Shown piece by piece: positions 13,449-27,400 of a DNA stretch of 64,000 nt (position 1 is the first letter of the stretch; each line of letters starts with the position of its first letter). Under the pieces are notes generated by a model. That model was given only the letters and a program-made list of their open reading frames with translations. It ran no database searches and had not been told where the DNA came from. The stretch is from Cardiocondyla obscurior. Lineage: Eukaryota; Arthropoda; Insecta; Hymenoptera; Formicidae. Position numbers and translations under genes: made by a program. The stretch is from assembly GCF_019399895.1 (NCBI RefSeq), contig NC_091881.1, positions 4,280,501-4,344,500 of the forward strand, written 5' to 3'.

Positions 13449-16400
13449 ATTTTATTTTTTTTTATCCCACCCTTCTTTTCGTTCCTACTTCCTTTCTCTC
13501 TATACATCTCGCCCCCTGCCTATCTTCCGCCCTTTTCTTCCACGTGCGCAATGGAGCCCAGAAATAATGCCCGTGCATGGGTTATAAAACCTTCCGGTCT
13601 TTCGTATTCCAAAATTCGCACGGAGGCTTTACGCAAATACCCGCTGCCGCCATGTAAAATCTGACGGTCTTGCTCTTTAACTTTTCATTCCTCTCTTTCT
13701 CTCGGCCGCCCTCGCGAAACCGACGTCAGATTTTGTATCCGAGGGAAAATGAGTTTCTCAGAACACGAGCGTTTTTCTCCACCCCGGTATAATGTTAATT
13801 AATTATGCTGAAGATAATGTAGTCAAGTACGATGTGCATAATTTTCATCATTTAAAAAATTGCAAATTAAAACGGTTTTCATCGCAATTAAATGTCACAT
13901 CAAATTAACTCTTTCTTTTTTTTTTTTGTTTTTCTCCCTGCACTTTACAAGGTTTTGTTTTATAAGTTTTGCGCTTTATTTCCCCGGGACTTCATTAACT
14001 TGCTGACGGAAAATAACATTTTATGTTTGTATTACGGCGCTAAAACTTCTCAATTATCTGGCATATGTATCGCGGGCGCGTGCCGCGGGCGAGTTAAATC
14101 GCGATTACACGATCAGATCTGATTGCAGCGCTAATACGTCGCTCTAGATTAGCCCGCGGTGGACTTGCGATACGCAGTTGCACTTCGGCCCAGTGAATCG
14201 TACACACGAGGTACCGTAGTTCAAGAGGTAATCGTATAAAAGTACGATTACTGTCCCGGGCGCGGTGACCACTCGACCGTCGACCGTTCCATTAATCGCT
14301 TAATTGGATATTTATGATGACGAAAAAGCGGAGGAGGTGGGGGAGCATAAATAATTCATCGGCCGAAAATTGGATACGCCACGTTCGATATGGGGGAAAT
14401 GCAAAAACGTTGATTACGAAATATTCAATTCTACCCCGATTTGCCTCGATTAGGCGCGCTCCTGCCACGCATTTGACCGGGATTCAAAATGTGGGATTTA
14501 CCAGAGGAATTGAAAACAACACGCGTCGAATCGCGCCGGACGCGATGAAACGCACATTTCCGTGGGATTCGCCCCGGTAAGCGTACACATTGCGGTTACC
14601 GAGCAATTTTACGGCCAGGTCAAAAGGGAATAGACTCGGGAGAGAAACGAGAAGACTCTTTTCCCTCCTCCCCTCCCGCATGAAAGTTTCAAACTTATTT
14701 AATTACTTTCTCAGGACTGGAATCGACGTATCGCGAGATTTGCAAGCAATGAAGGGAATTAATTAAGAAACGTTGCCCGCTGCTTTACAGCCCCATTCGT
14801 ACACGTCGCGACCGTTGTATGAATTTTTCCTAAACCACCTGGAAGTCCCATGCCGGACTTTTACTATTCGCGCGTAAGCAGTTGACACAGTATTCGACTA
14901 TTATTACTTATAAGAGTCTTACCAGCGTCGGACTTTTACTACTTGAAAGTATCTTAAGCACTGGACTTTTATTCCCTCCCGCGCGAGTATATTGATAAAC
15001 GGCATGTGTCCGATTTAAAAAAAACCGAGGAAATAAATTATTAAAATATCTGCTTTATTGTGAAAATATAGAAAAATAAATATTAGAGTTCAAAGTAATT
15101 CTTTTAATTTTTAATCCCAATTTTTGTATGCTATATTAATTAAAAACTAGAATATATTTTTTATTTCTATAATTTGTACTTTTTTTTTCCCTCTGCAAAA
15201 TCCTATCTGTACGTGCGGGCTTCTAATTTCAAATCGGCGTTTTTTTGCTCCTAGATGAATAGCGGAGTTAATTGTTTCGTATTGCTCGTCGCGTGCTTTT
15301 TACGATTTCCGGTCGGATTAACGGAGGTCTCGAAAGACCTCTCGACGTCTGCTCGGCCCCTCGACGAAAATTGCTGTCGTCGGCCTGGGTCGTCCTCCCT
15401 TGGTTTTCCCGTGTATCGCGGGTACGTGTGCGTGTGTGGCGGGTTAAAAGGGGTGCCCGGGAGGATTTTGACCCGCGTTCGCGATTCATCCCGACAACGA
15501 CGGCGACGCAGGACCGACGCCGCGCCGGCGGCGCTGCATTCTTGGAGGTGAAGCGTGGGTCCGAGGACCGAGGTAGACTACGGGGTAATGGATTTTGTTC
15601 GGCGGCTCTTTGTACCCGCGATTAATCTATCAGCTTCCGCGCGCGATGCTGGCCCTTCTCCATTCGGCAACCCTCAGCTCTCGGCCCTTGATCGCGCCGG
15701 GGCTTTCCAGACGGCGACAGCGAAGTAATTATATCGCCCCTCCCCCTCCCCGCTCGCTCTCTCTTCCTCTCGCGTGACACACGATCGAGATATCGTACGT
15801 CGTGCTTTTCTATTACTACCTCTATCGTTTATTTCGTGCCTCACCGGGATCACTTTATATTACGGAGATTAAAGGGTTAAGCCTGAGAACGAATAATTGA
15901 AAAAAATAATCGCTTTTCCGATTTTTATTATGGCGGTGGTGCGTTAAGGAATGTTTTACGCTCCTTTTACGGTTGTATTTGCATGTGTGTAAAATGTTGT
16001 AAACGAATCGTTACAATGCGCGATAAACGCATAATTGCACGCCCGTGTAGCAGTTGTTTTTCTTTTTGGGGGAGAAAAATTTTTCTTTTTTTTTTTTTTA
16101 TTCGGGCAGTGGTCACGATTTTTTTTTTAAATCGGCGAATCCGGAAAAAATAAAATACGTGCTGTTTTATTTTAACGTTCTGACTCGCTTGTAGTTTTTT
16201 TTACAAAACGTTACAGGAACTGTATAAATAGTACATAGCGAAAAATTAAACTTCTGTATTTTTTCACAGGCAGGGAAATTAATTTTATCTCTACGTGAAC
16301 GAAGGGAGGGAGGGAGGGAAATAGGGTTTTATTAATAAATTCTCTCGCGTATTAAAAAACAATGTTCCATTGAGCGATCACGTTGAATTTTAGATAAGCC

Positions 16401-19400
16401 GGAGTGATAATTTTTCAAATGTTGTTCACGTCGCATCTAGGCATCTTTTCCTTTTCTTTTTTTTCTGTGTAATTATACGACGAACATTTTATATTTTGCC
16501 GTTAATCATCAATTTTTCCGACAGCGTAAAATTAAACTGCGCCCCTGCGCAAATTCAAAAGTTTCGCGAGCGATATAATCTCTTAACCTACATTTCGAGC
16601 AACTGTAAGGGCTGTAAAAAATTAATTACCAAGATACTTAGACATCGTATAAAAGTCGGGATAAAAAGACATGGGGCGGGAGAAACTTTCGCAGTAAATG
16701 GTGCCACTAATGACAACGCTCGTCACTCGGCCTGGTGTACGAGCGTGGACGACGAATCGATTTTACGTGCCAGATGACGTTTCGCGATTCTAGAAATTTA
16801 CGAGGTTAATATTTTTTCGTCATCGCCGCAGCCTCGCAGGGCAAAAGCCCGTCGCGCTATTAAGGAGCGCGAGTCAAACGCCGGCCAGCAATAAATGGCA
16901 AAAGAAAAAAGAAAAAAGACCCCCCCCCCTCCCTCGTGTTCTAAATTACAACGAGAGATCCCGAGATCTTTTTATATTTGCAGGAGACTTATTAATCGAT
17001 TTAGTGCCTTAATTCTTTCGTGAGAACCTGATGGGAAATCTCAAAACAAAATGCCATTAACGTTAATCAACGTTTTAATGTAATATCAGTGATATATCGA
17101 GGAGGAAAAGAAGTCGACTTCTAATACGTCTATAAGATTTCGTGCTCCTTTATTCGCATTAGTCTCGTGATTTAATTTGAAAACTCGCGCAATTACTAAT
17201 CTCGCTCGATATTCCGACATAATGAGACACATTACTCTTCGAACGGCTTACGCGAAAATAAATATAGCCCCGGGCACTTTAATAACTGCAAGTCAAAGAT
17301 TCCTAAACTGGGATCATGCTCGTCGAAACTTCGTAGCATCGCTCTTCTCTCTCTCTTCCTTTCTCGTTGCATTTCGCGAAATTAGTTTCTCCGTGGAAGT
17401 GCGCCATTCTCATTAATTATGTAATCGCGTTTCGTTACGCTCGCGCTTTCCCCGTCTCTTTCTCTCACTTTCCCATCCCCTCGATCTTCCTTGTGCGACC
17501 TTGTTCAACTCGCGTTTCTCATTCTTTATATGTCGCCGACATCCCTTACAAGAAGTCAAATAGGCCACGGAAAGTTTTTCGTTCCGCGGCGTCTTCGAGA
17601 TAAAAGTCCTCGTGCCGGATTTTTCCTACCGATTTTTCCCAAATCGCATCTGCATTTACACATTGAATTTCTCACAGCGGTAAAAAAAAAAAAAAAAAAA
17701 ACATGCCCACGGTCGAAAATGTTTTTCGACAGTCCGGTCTTTTTTTATAAATTTCACCGTCAAATTTCCGGAAATCTGAACGATACGCGAGGTCGGCGTT
17801 TCACGAAAATATGCATCCACCGAAAAACACATTCTTCGGATATTATTTTTACAGTTTATCGACACACAATATTAAGGAAAAATCTGACAGTATACGGTGA
17901 AGAGAAGTGTGCAATTTATTACAGTTATTAGCAGCATTTTTCAAACATTTTTCCGGAATTTATTTTTTCACTGGGAAGAGAGAGAGAAAGAGAACGAAAG
18001 GAAACAAAGCGATCGACATGAAATATTCTCAAGATTTACGGATACGTCTAAAATGAATCGTTTGTTCTCGCATAATAACATTTTCTATATTATGGAGAGG
18101 TAACGTGGATATCACGGCTATTCAGGAGAAAACGAATTTTCGTAATATCGCTTTTACGCTCGTGAGTATAACGACTCACAATGCCGGCATTATAAGATCT
18201 CATTCTCATTCCCTTTTCTCTCCATCGGAGTGAATCACCAAATAGAACCCGCTGACAGTATCATTTTTTAAATCACGATTAAGCTCGAGAAGACTCCTTT
18301 GATCGCGTTAGATTATGAATTATTTTTTCCGGAATAATACAAGCGATAACTTTATCCGAGAAAGAACATTTTTATCCTTTTTAATCTTTAAAAAAAAAAA
18401 AAAAAATTACAAATGATAGTTATTATATTTTATACATGAAAGTATTGCAGCTGCGAATACCATTTCCATATTTAACTTTATGCATAATCTTCCAGTCAAC
18501 CATAAAAAAAAGTAAAAAAGTGCTAATTTATGAGAAATTTAATGCAGATGCATCGGAACAGAAAAAATAACATTAAGCTGTCCAAAGATATTTTTTAAAA
18601 AAGGAAATTCTTGTTTTATCGATGTATTTCATTAATATTACAATGTAAAGAAAAATGCACAATTTTAATTAAAAGAAAAAAAAACACATTAATAAAATTG
18701 GACAAAAAAATCTCTAATTGCCAAAGTCATTTTCTTTAGAATTTTTAATTGTTTAATTATTTTCAAGCAAAGCTTCTAATATTGCCTACGCGCTAATGTA
18801 ATTCTCTTTAAACAAATAGATGACACGGCACGTACAAGTCAATCGATATTTAATTAGACGTCTCGCACGGCAGCTTGCCTGTTCTTCGCCCGTAATGCTT
18901 ATTACTATGTACCGCTACTCGTAGTTAAGGACGAATTAATTAAGCTTGCCATTAGACGAGCATGCACGTATGTACGCGCATTTCAATCCGTTGTACCTGC
19001 AGCTACGTCGTTTTATACCCGCGCTGCGCCGGTCGGAAACAACAATTCGCTATTGATTTAGCCGATAAATGGAATTAAATACTCACGCGTAACGCTAAAC
19101 CGGCGCGGCGGGCGAGCGGGCGGGCGGGCGCTTTTGTGCTTAATCGCGTTGCTGCCGCTGCATTTCCGTTTCCTGCAGCAACAAACGCCGGTCGTTTTAG
19201 CAGCGTGCTCGCGCTTTTCACTAGCATTACGGCTTAACACGAGTGCCTTCGATCACGCTTTAGAATCGCAGCGCCGTAATCATAAACCCGTGTCGCTAAC
19301 CGTAAATCGAAACATCGTTAGACGAGACGCTCCCCCCATACCTTGAATGGAAGCGTCAATTTCGCCCACTCACGCAAATCTCGCCCCATCTTTTCGCACG

Positions 19401-22400
19401 TAGCGGTACGCGGAAAGAAATTTTATATAACGCACACTTAATTATTGTCAATTATTACTCATAATACGGAACGTAAATAGATGAAAATAACGTCGGTGTT
19501 TTCACGTGTCAGAAAAGGGACAAATTGCAATAATCGATTTTATCTGAGCTGACGTGTCAATAAATTGAAAGAAAAAATAAAAAAAAAACGGGTATCAAAT
19601 AGATGCGACACTCTGTGTAGCTTTTTCTCGTTTACTCCTTTTGTCTTCTCTGGAAGTTTATTAAGCGTGTCAACCGTTAGGCGCCGCGTGAAAGATTATC
19701 GAGTTGATTTACGCTGGCCGGAGCCGGCCGGCGCTTAGCCGTGGTTTCGTGCGAGTTTGAAAAATGAGAAGCTTAATTTCAATTTGCCATTGACCAGGGC
19801 GGTAGGTCTCGCGTGCTTCTCGCGCGGTATAGCCCTTTTCCTGGTTATCGCGACGACTACGATCGATCAGAACGGCTCGCTTTAACAAACTTTCATCGCC
19901 CGGCTTCCCAATGTCCCGTAACAGCTTAACTCTTTCCGATTCGGTATCTATTACAACAGGTTTCGTCTGGCGCCGAGCATAAAGCACTCGTTTGAAACCT
20001 AACAGCGTAAAAAAAAGGAGAAAAAAAAAAAATTGCCGTGTACATGTTCCGGCTTTATTGCGCATAAATATTTTAACGGTGCAATTGCCGAACGTGGGCC
20101 GACAACGGTACGAAATATATCGCGATAACGTATAATCGCGACGAAATTTTTCACTGACTATGTGTACGTACGTATATAGCGATTAACGTGCACTTTACAC
20201 ACGAACGAGTTTTGGTCGGAGCGATATATTCGGTGTCGATCGAACGAATTAAACGACGGCGAATCGTGGTTAATCGCACGAAAACACGAGGAGAACGGCC
20301 CTAGGGGTGATAAAAAATACGCTGATACTGGCAAATGTACAAATCGAAAGAGAGGGATTAGTGCGATACGTACGGCATTGGGTTATACGCAAGAAAAGCG
20401 AAAAAGTTTTCCCGTAATTTTTTTTTCTTTTTTTTTTCTTTGTTTTTTCACAAGATTTAACCTTAAAAATATAATTTGCCATGCTTATCGCAGAAAGCGT
20501 GTGTACATTAAATTTAAATATAATTGCTAAATGTTAAATATAACGTTAAATAATATTGAATATTTCTTGCCATAAACACATTTGCGCTGACGCAATAATT
20601 TGCAATATTTTACTTGAATAATTTAATTCACATTTGAAAAATATAAATTTTAGCACGGTTCTTTAATTAATTATAAATTAAAAGCAGGATATGCTCGAAA
20701 GTGCAATTTTCCGTCACGTTTGATCTCTCCCCGCGTAATCGAATCTTTTCATTTAATAAATTGATCAAAATAACATACTGGGAAATGCTTTACGCGGTGT
20801 GTTTTCGACGGTGTCTTTTCTCGAAAAAAATTTACCGAGCGGCGGGCGGGTTAATCCACCGAGTTCCTCAGTGGGAAGTGGACTCTTGTCGGAAAAGAAA
20901 CGAAGCGTTCGTCCGTGAACGCAAATCGGGAAATCGAATTCCGTGCGCCGCTTCGGGTTAGGCATTATCGGCTTTTAATCAAGTTCGTTCCTTTTTCGTC
21001 TACTCCTTCCCTTCTCATCTTCTGACGTGCCTCTTTGCTTTTGTGAGAGCTGCTCTTCATTCGCATGCTCGAGCCGCGCTGCAGTTAGTTAATCGAAATC
21101 TTGCTCGTAAGTTTGCACCGTCGGGAGAGAGGGAGAATAAAAGAAAAACACGAAGTGTAATATAAAAAAAAAGAAAAAAAAAGTCTTTTTAGAAAACTCC
21201 ATAATAACGCAATTGAAAATCGTAAATTAAGTTTCATCGGAAGAACCTGCATCCGCGAACAAAACGGAATTGTCTAATTCAGTCTCCAATTCAATTCCTC
21301 AAAAATCGAAGACTACATTGATATTGAATTAACATTTTTTTTCTACGCTCACTTTAATTTCCTTCGGCTCCGCAACTCGTCAGCTGCAGGGCTCCTCTTT
21401 ACATTCGTTTCGCTCGCGTCGACCATCAGGCACGACGAAATAAAAAAAAAATATAAAAAAAAGGCGCAACGTCCGGCCAGGGGAGACCGCTATTATTCGA
21501 TGTCGCCGTATTTGCCGGCGGAAATTTGGAAACGCGCGGGTCCACCGAATAAATATCGCGTCGCGATTCGTGCGACGTACCGACTAATGGAAATCCCAGA
21601 GCCGACTGCAGCGGAAAGTTTTTGGACTCTACCCAACCATCAATTTTCCAACCCTCTGTTGCTGCGGAATCCGCGCGCGTCCTCGCGGTGTGCCCTCCCT
21701 TTCCTCTGCTTTTCCGTATCCTTCTGTTGTCCCCCTTTTTCCCGACCGTCTTTCGCGATCGATCGACACGTTTTTGCAGCCTTCGCCGCGCGCTCTCGTG
21801 AAATATCCCACGGAGACGCTCGCGTCCGGGGAAAAGTTTTTACCGCGGAAAGGATCGCGGTTGGCGGTGGTTATTTTTTTATTTTTGTTTTTTTTTATTA
21901 TTTTTTTAAATTTTTTTTATAATTTCTGTACGTATTACTTCGGGGAAGGAGGGAGGGACTACATGTGTTTCCACGTGTTTCATCAATGAGAGAAATATCG
22001 GTAATAATGTAGCATCAACGGACGTGGTACATTGCAGACGTGACGACGACGTTTCCCTTCCGGCCATAATACGAATGAGGAAACTTTTTCTATTACCTTT
22101 GCGAAGGAAACTTTTCGAAGGGAGCTATCGAGCTATCCGGAGTGCGTATGGAAGCTCCATAACGCTTTTTTTACTACCTATACTTCGCGAAACTATTCCG
22201 GCCGGGAACGGCTTGCGAAAGTAGCGCTGTATATCCCGGCAATGAGACAGAACATCGAAATGTCATCACTCGAAAATTTGAAGGAATTGTCGTAGGGCGC
22301 ATATTTTATTTAAGAAAAAGAAAAACGCTCGCAGGTACTTTCTGTAATAAAACACAACTTTCAAGCATATTTTTTTTTTTTTTAACTTTTTGCCGCCCGG

Positions 22401-24393
22401 CTTATTACAAATCTACTCGACAAGTATAACTTTTAATTATAATTTTCAAGAAGTCATCTTGGGACAATGCGAAGTTAACTTTTAATCAGCTCTAATTTGA
22501 TTGGCTTAATTGGTAAAAGCAATACTCCTGTTAAAAGATCGACGACATAATTGCGTCCATCAAGATTTCAATTAAGGCAGGGAAGTCTAAATGTTTCTTA
22601 AGCACTGAAGAAACGGCCGACAATAGCCCGGACACGTGTCGGCTTTAATGAAAGGCCGACCGTGGTATTAAATTGTCATTACAAACAGAGAAGTCGTGTA
22701 CTTTTCCTGGCCTATAATACCGGATGGGATCCGAAAAACTTCCGGTTACAAGCTCACGTATAACACGCCAAAGTGTATTTACAATTCTACAGGATGGATC
22801 CCCAGAGCGGCTTTATATTTTACTTCCTCAGAAACACTTTACGAAATGTGTGACATATATATAAAGACATTCATTAATTTTTCATTCGTTTAAAAGCACC
22901 GATGACGAGTAATAATACCGGTTTTTTTTTCTCTCTCTGTTATTTTAGACATTTTTAATAATGAGAAAGCTCGTGAGATTTTATTACGCCTTTCACATGC
23001 CATTTTTCGGGACGAGTTGGTTCCCTGATAATTGACGCGCTTTCGGAACCGGCTGCGGCGTTGCGAAAATCCACCGCGAGTAATTGCTAATTAGCCCTCG
23101 CTTTATCTCGGTCACCAAGGGCGACGTACCGAAATATTTCGGCCCTGCGCACCCTCGTTCTTCGTTTCGTTTCGCGTACCGTGACGTCCTACCTACCACC
23201 CTGGCTCGCTGCTGCTCGAATGAATAATGCGGCACGGGCGCACACACACGGACTCGCGAAGCACGCACGTACGGGGTAGAACAGGTCGACCTCAACCCGG
23301 TCTCTCGCAACCTGCTTGGGTGGGTACGCGTGCGTATCCACTTGCCATCAATGCCGAAGACCGTCGCGGTCCCGCCGCACATTTTCCAGAAACACATTTC
23401 CGCCGACTGACCCGAACTCTCTCTCTCTTCCACTTCGCCGCGTGGATCCCGACACCCGTAATGAATTCTTTCGGTTAGATTTCCACGCGACTTGATCCTG
23501 TACGCGAAATAGTACGCGACCCACTAAGTCCCACGAAGCTTAAGCACGCGAAATCTCACTCTTACGTATCCCTCCGGATCTCCATTGGAAATTCTCATCG
23601 ACAAGCCGCGACCCGTCTCTTTAAATATGTTTCTTTTCTTCGCCCGATCCCGTTAAGCTCGATCGTTTAAACGAAGATTTAACAATCTACGCGCGACATT
23701 CTTTTATCCGATCGCGTTATTCTCGTGAAATTCTCAAGATTTCCGCTGATATTTTTTACGCTTCGAAAATACACCGCTCACTCGAAAGGATTAAAGAGCT
23801 TCCCTAGGAAACGTCCGTTTTCATTTGTCGGCGTACTTTCAATTTCCATTAAAATGTCGTCGCGTTGAATAATTTTTCTTCCGCGTCCTTCTTACGATCA
23901 TACGCTCATATTTCACAATCGCTCTATTTCTACGTGTGAGGTGATCCTAAAATTGTCTGTTTGGGTTTCTATTTTCCAAGCTAATTTTCACGAAGTTATT
24001 TTCAGTTTGGGGTTTGAATGAGGGGACCTTTTAATCAAAAGCCTCGTTCGTCAATTATATCGCATGCCGTTGTCGGCTCAACGCTGACTCAATCATGTAA
24101 TTACGCGTAGTACGTAAAACTTGTAAGTGCGGATGTTATTTCACCCCGTACTTAGGGTGGCGCAAATGCAGAATCGATGTATACGTGACCCAATTGAAAA
24201 GTCGATACTTTAGAATTCAACGGAGACCCTCGCGTTGTCTACGTCTCATCTCGTCCCCTTTCACCCCGTCGCCGTCATCGACCACGTTTCCCGGATCCCG
24301 TGAAAGGTGGGTCTTCTGATCAGCGGATCGTATTTCGACTCGAGTTACTTTGTCATTGCGGTGTGCATGGGACAGAAGAAAAAAAAAAAAAGA

Positions 24394-24422
24394 ACGTACG
24401 TTATGCGAGACATAACGTACGT
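24394..24422. repeat. Perfect 12-bp hairpin
   Basis: Arms acgtacgttatg and cataacgtacgt enclose the 5-nt loop cgaga, just downstream of a poly-A run. The inner acgtacgt is itself self-complementary. Too short for a miRNA precursor; function unknown. Confidence 0.85.
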
Positions 24423-27400
24423 GCTGAGCCTGTAGAGCGGCGCATTTCAGATAAATAAACGGTGAAAAATGGAAGTTTATGTTTCGATACGATCACGTGC
24501 ACGTCTGGTTTATAAATTCAATATTATTTTGAGCAAGATACATGTTCATTTTGCATTACTAATAAATGAATATCAACCCTAAAAATTGTGCAAAAATTGT
24601 AATAAAGTCAAATCGCGAATAAATCTAAACTGGAAATTTTTCTTTTAATCCTTAATATAATAGTGCAATAATAATGCAAAGAAATTCGAGCTTTTATATA
24701 TATAAAAAAAAATGCTTGTTATATGCGACATATGTATCGATCATTATTACTTACAATGACGCGCGATGCTCAATGTAATCCGATATCCGAAGAATCTCGA
24801 CGGTTTTACGAAATTGCGCCCCCAAGATAAAAGACGATCGGATTTCAATCGATTATTGGTACGTTGATGGATTGCTCTTGTTTGTGTATTATTCAATAAA
24901 ATCTGATTACATCGCGTACTTTGCTTCGCGCGACTCTTTGTTCGCCCCGCAATTTTTCTTCCTTTTTCCGCGGACGTCGATAAAGTGTCAACGATTACGT
25001 GCCCTCTATGAATTATGAAGCGATATCTCACAAAGGGGGAAAGGGGGTAAAAACGCGACGGTTTTATTAAATTTGCAAACGGGAAGGCGTATTTTAAATA
25101 TTACACGTACGACAACTTGGTTTAGAATTGCAAATGCAAAACTGGATATCGACCGGAAAAGCGATATATCGAATGATTAATAACTAAAATTGTATATTCC
25201 TCGAAATATTGCAATGCAGACTGTAATATATATATGTATATATATTATACATATATATTATATATATTATACACACATATATATAATTTCTATAAATAAT
25301 TGCTAATGGATTGTTTGGGAAATAATGTGGCCGTTGTTAGTTTATGTTAATATATTGTAGTTTAGTTTAATCGCTTGTCACAAAACAATTTTTTGTAATT
25401 TAGCCCATATTTTTTTGAACCTGTTCATATTATAATTTTGACTAACTTTTTTGCGATAAAACTGTATTCTGTTCGTCGTACTTGTTTTGTTATTTAGTGT
25501 ACTAACCTCGTTTCGTATCGCTGCAATATTTGCTTTATCTTTCACTTGTTTTCTATCGAACAAATGTAATAAAGGTTACCATACAGGTACCTACGCATTT
25601 GCTAATATCGCTATTGATCTACGCAAATAAAAGTTCCCATTTGCAACTTCCACGCTCATCCATTTTACAATGATTTTATATGTATATCTGTATAAATCGT
25701 GCATTCTTATATTTTTATTACGCATGAGCGAGTCATTGTTAAATTCTTCTCCACGGGCGGCACTATTTGTATAAAATTCTATAACTTTATGGAAATAATG
25801 TCACATAAAGGGAATTCTAATTAAACAAATATTTAATTTACTGTACGCGCCGTATTAATATTGCTTCTCTCTCGCATTTCATTCTAATAATTCGATTAAA
25901 AAGAAAAAAAAAATCTAAGCCAGATTTGTGTATCTGTAGGGAAAACATTGTTAAGCCTCGAATCGCAGTTTGCGAAGGATTTAGTGAAAACGTTCGCGAA
26001 AGGTTTCTTGTCATTAACGATTGGTGAATGCCATCCGTGGCTGCTCTAGCTGTTGAATTGACCTTGCTAGCAAGGTATAACGAAAATAGCAGCGGTAAGA
26101 TATTTAAGCGCATTACGCCGTGGATACACCTTGACCATATCTCTAAGACCTTTAAGTGAAAGAACTCGTACAACGTCGAGATGAGGTCACGCTTATTCAA
26201 CCGCATTGCCAATACTGAACATTAAGGCGCAAAGAGTCGTGCACGTCTTTTGTTTTCTCTAGTTTTTGAATTTTTTTTTAAACTCGCTATCACTATTTTA
26301 TTTTCATTAATTTTATTTTATTTTATTTTTTTAGACGCGTTCAATATCGATAATATCTTTTAAAAGAAATAAAATTTTATTCTGCATCTATCCTCGCCGT
26401 TAATAAAATCGACTTGATAATCTGACTTCGTATAATTACGTAAAGGTATCACAGACAGAATTATATTTATCTAGCAAACGTTCTATTTCTATTAAATATA
26501 GATAATCCAGTTGTATAATATAAACGATAATCTCCAGCTATGTAGTAAAAGACACGTAGACCGTAGAAGTTATGAAACATAATCGCGGCGTGCTCCAGAT
26601 ATTATATACTAAATTCCCTCGACCAAAATTCCGCTCTCGGTTATCGGCTATCAGGTGTTTCCTCTCCATTGATCGATTTCGGTAATGTCCTGACACGATA
26701 ATGACCGCAAGAGCCAAAAATTGCAAACGACTTGAATCTATAATCTCATCTTCAATCGCCGTTAAGTGAATTCCCATAAAAAGAAAGAAAAAAAAATAAA
26801 ATCGCGAAACTATTAAATGATAAACTTGACTCTCATAACCACCGAAACCAACAGGAACACGTTCCAATCGTAACAAATGAATTTTTCTTTTTATATCGTT
26901 ATTTATTCGTATTACTTATTACGTACTTCTGTTTTATAAATTTCGTTTTGGCAATCCAATTGGTAAAGTTAATGGAGTAATACATCAATGGCACGCATTT
27001 TCAAGCGAATCTGTCGCTCACGTTATTACACTCTAAACGCATTATATTGTGCATGCGTTGCCGACCTACCGCGTGCAATCTGTACGTCATATTGTTAAAC
27101 AGCCTAAAGCACCGAAGCGACGCGTTGAATTGAACTAACTTTGTTTGACGCATTATCGTCTTTATACAACGTGACGTATGATAATCAATAACAACTCTAT
27201 GCTCTAATACGTCAAATATATACATACATGTATGTGCGTACCGGACTGCGTCATGGATTTAAGCACTTTGGTCATTTATAATAAAATTCTTTTTTTCTTT
27301 TTATGTAGTACTCGGCACGCTGCTGCATCTATCGTTTAATATTATTTAATATAAATATCAAACGTATTTCTTTCTAATAAAATATGCTGTCTGCGCTGTA

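Larger units (their letters stand above)
9891..24390. other. No gene supported
   Basis: Alternating AT-rich stretches and CpG-rich blocks (for example 13070-13700, 15250-15780 and 19030-19350). An isolated TATAAAAG sits inside a 9-bp hairpin at 14228-14251. Otherwise only simple repeats were seen. Confidence 0.6.

Noticed and set aside
14228..14251. TATAAAAG within a 9-bp hairpin, considered as a core promoter
   Set aside because: No initiator, exon or open frame downstream; a single TATA match in AT-rich DNA is expected by chance.
15255..15551. Frame starting MNSGVNCFVLLVACFLRF, signal-peptide-like, just after an acceptor-like tttttttgctcctag; considered as the missing mannosidase anchor exon
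   Set aside because: No donor in the phase required by exon a; the best GT (gcgg|gtacgt) leaves two extra bases, and there is no family resemblance.
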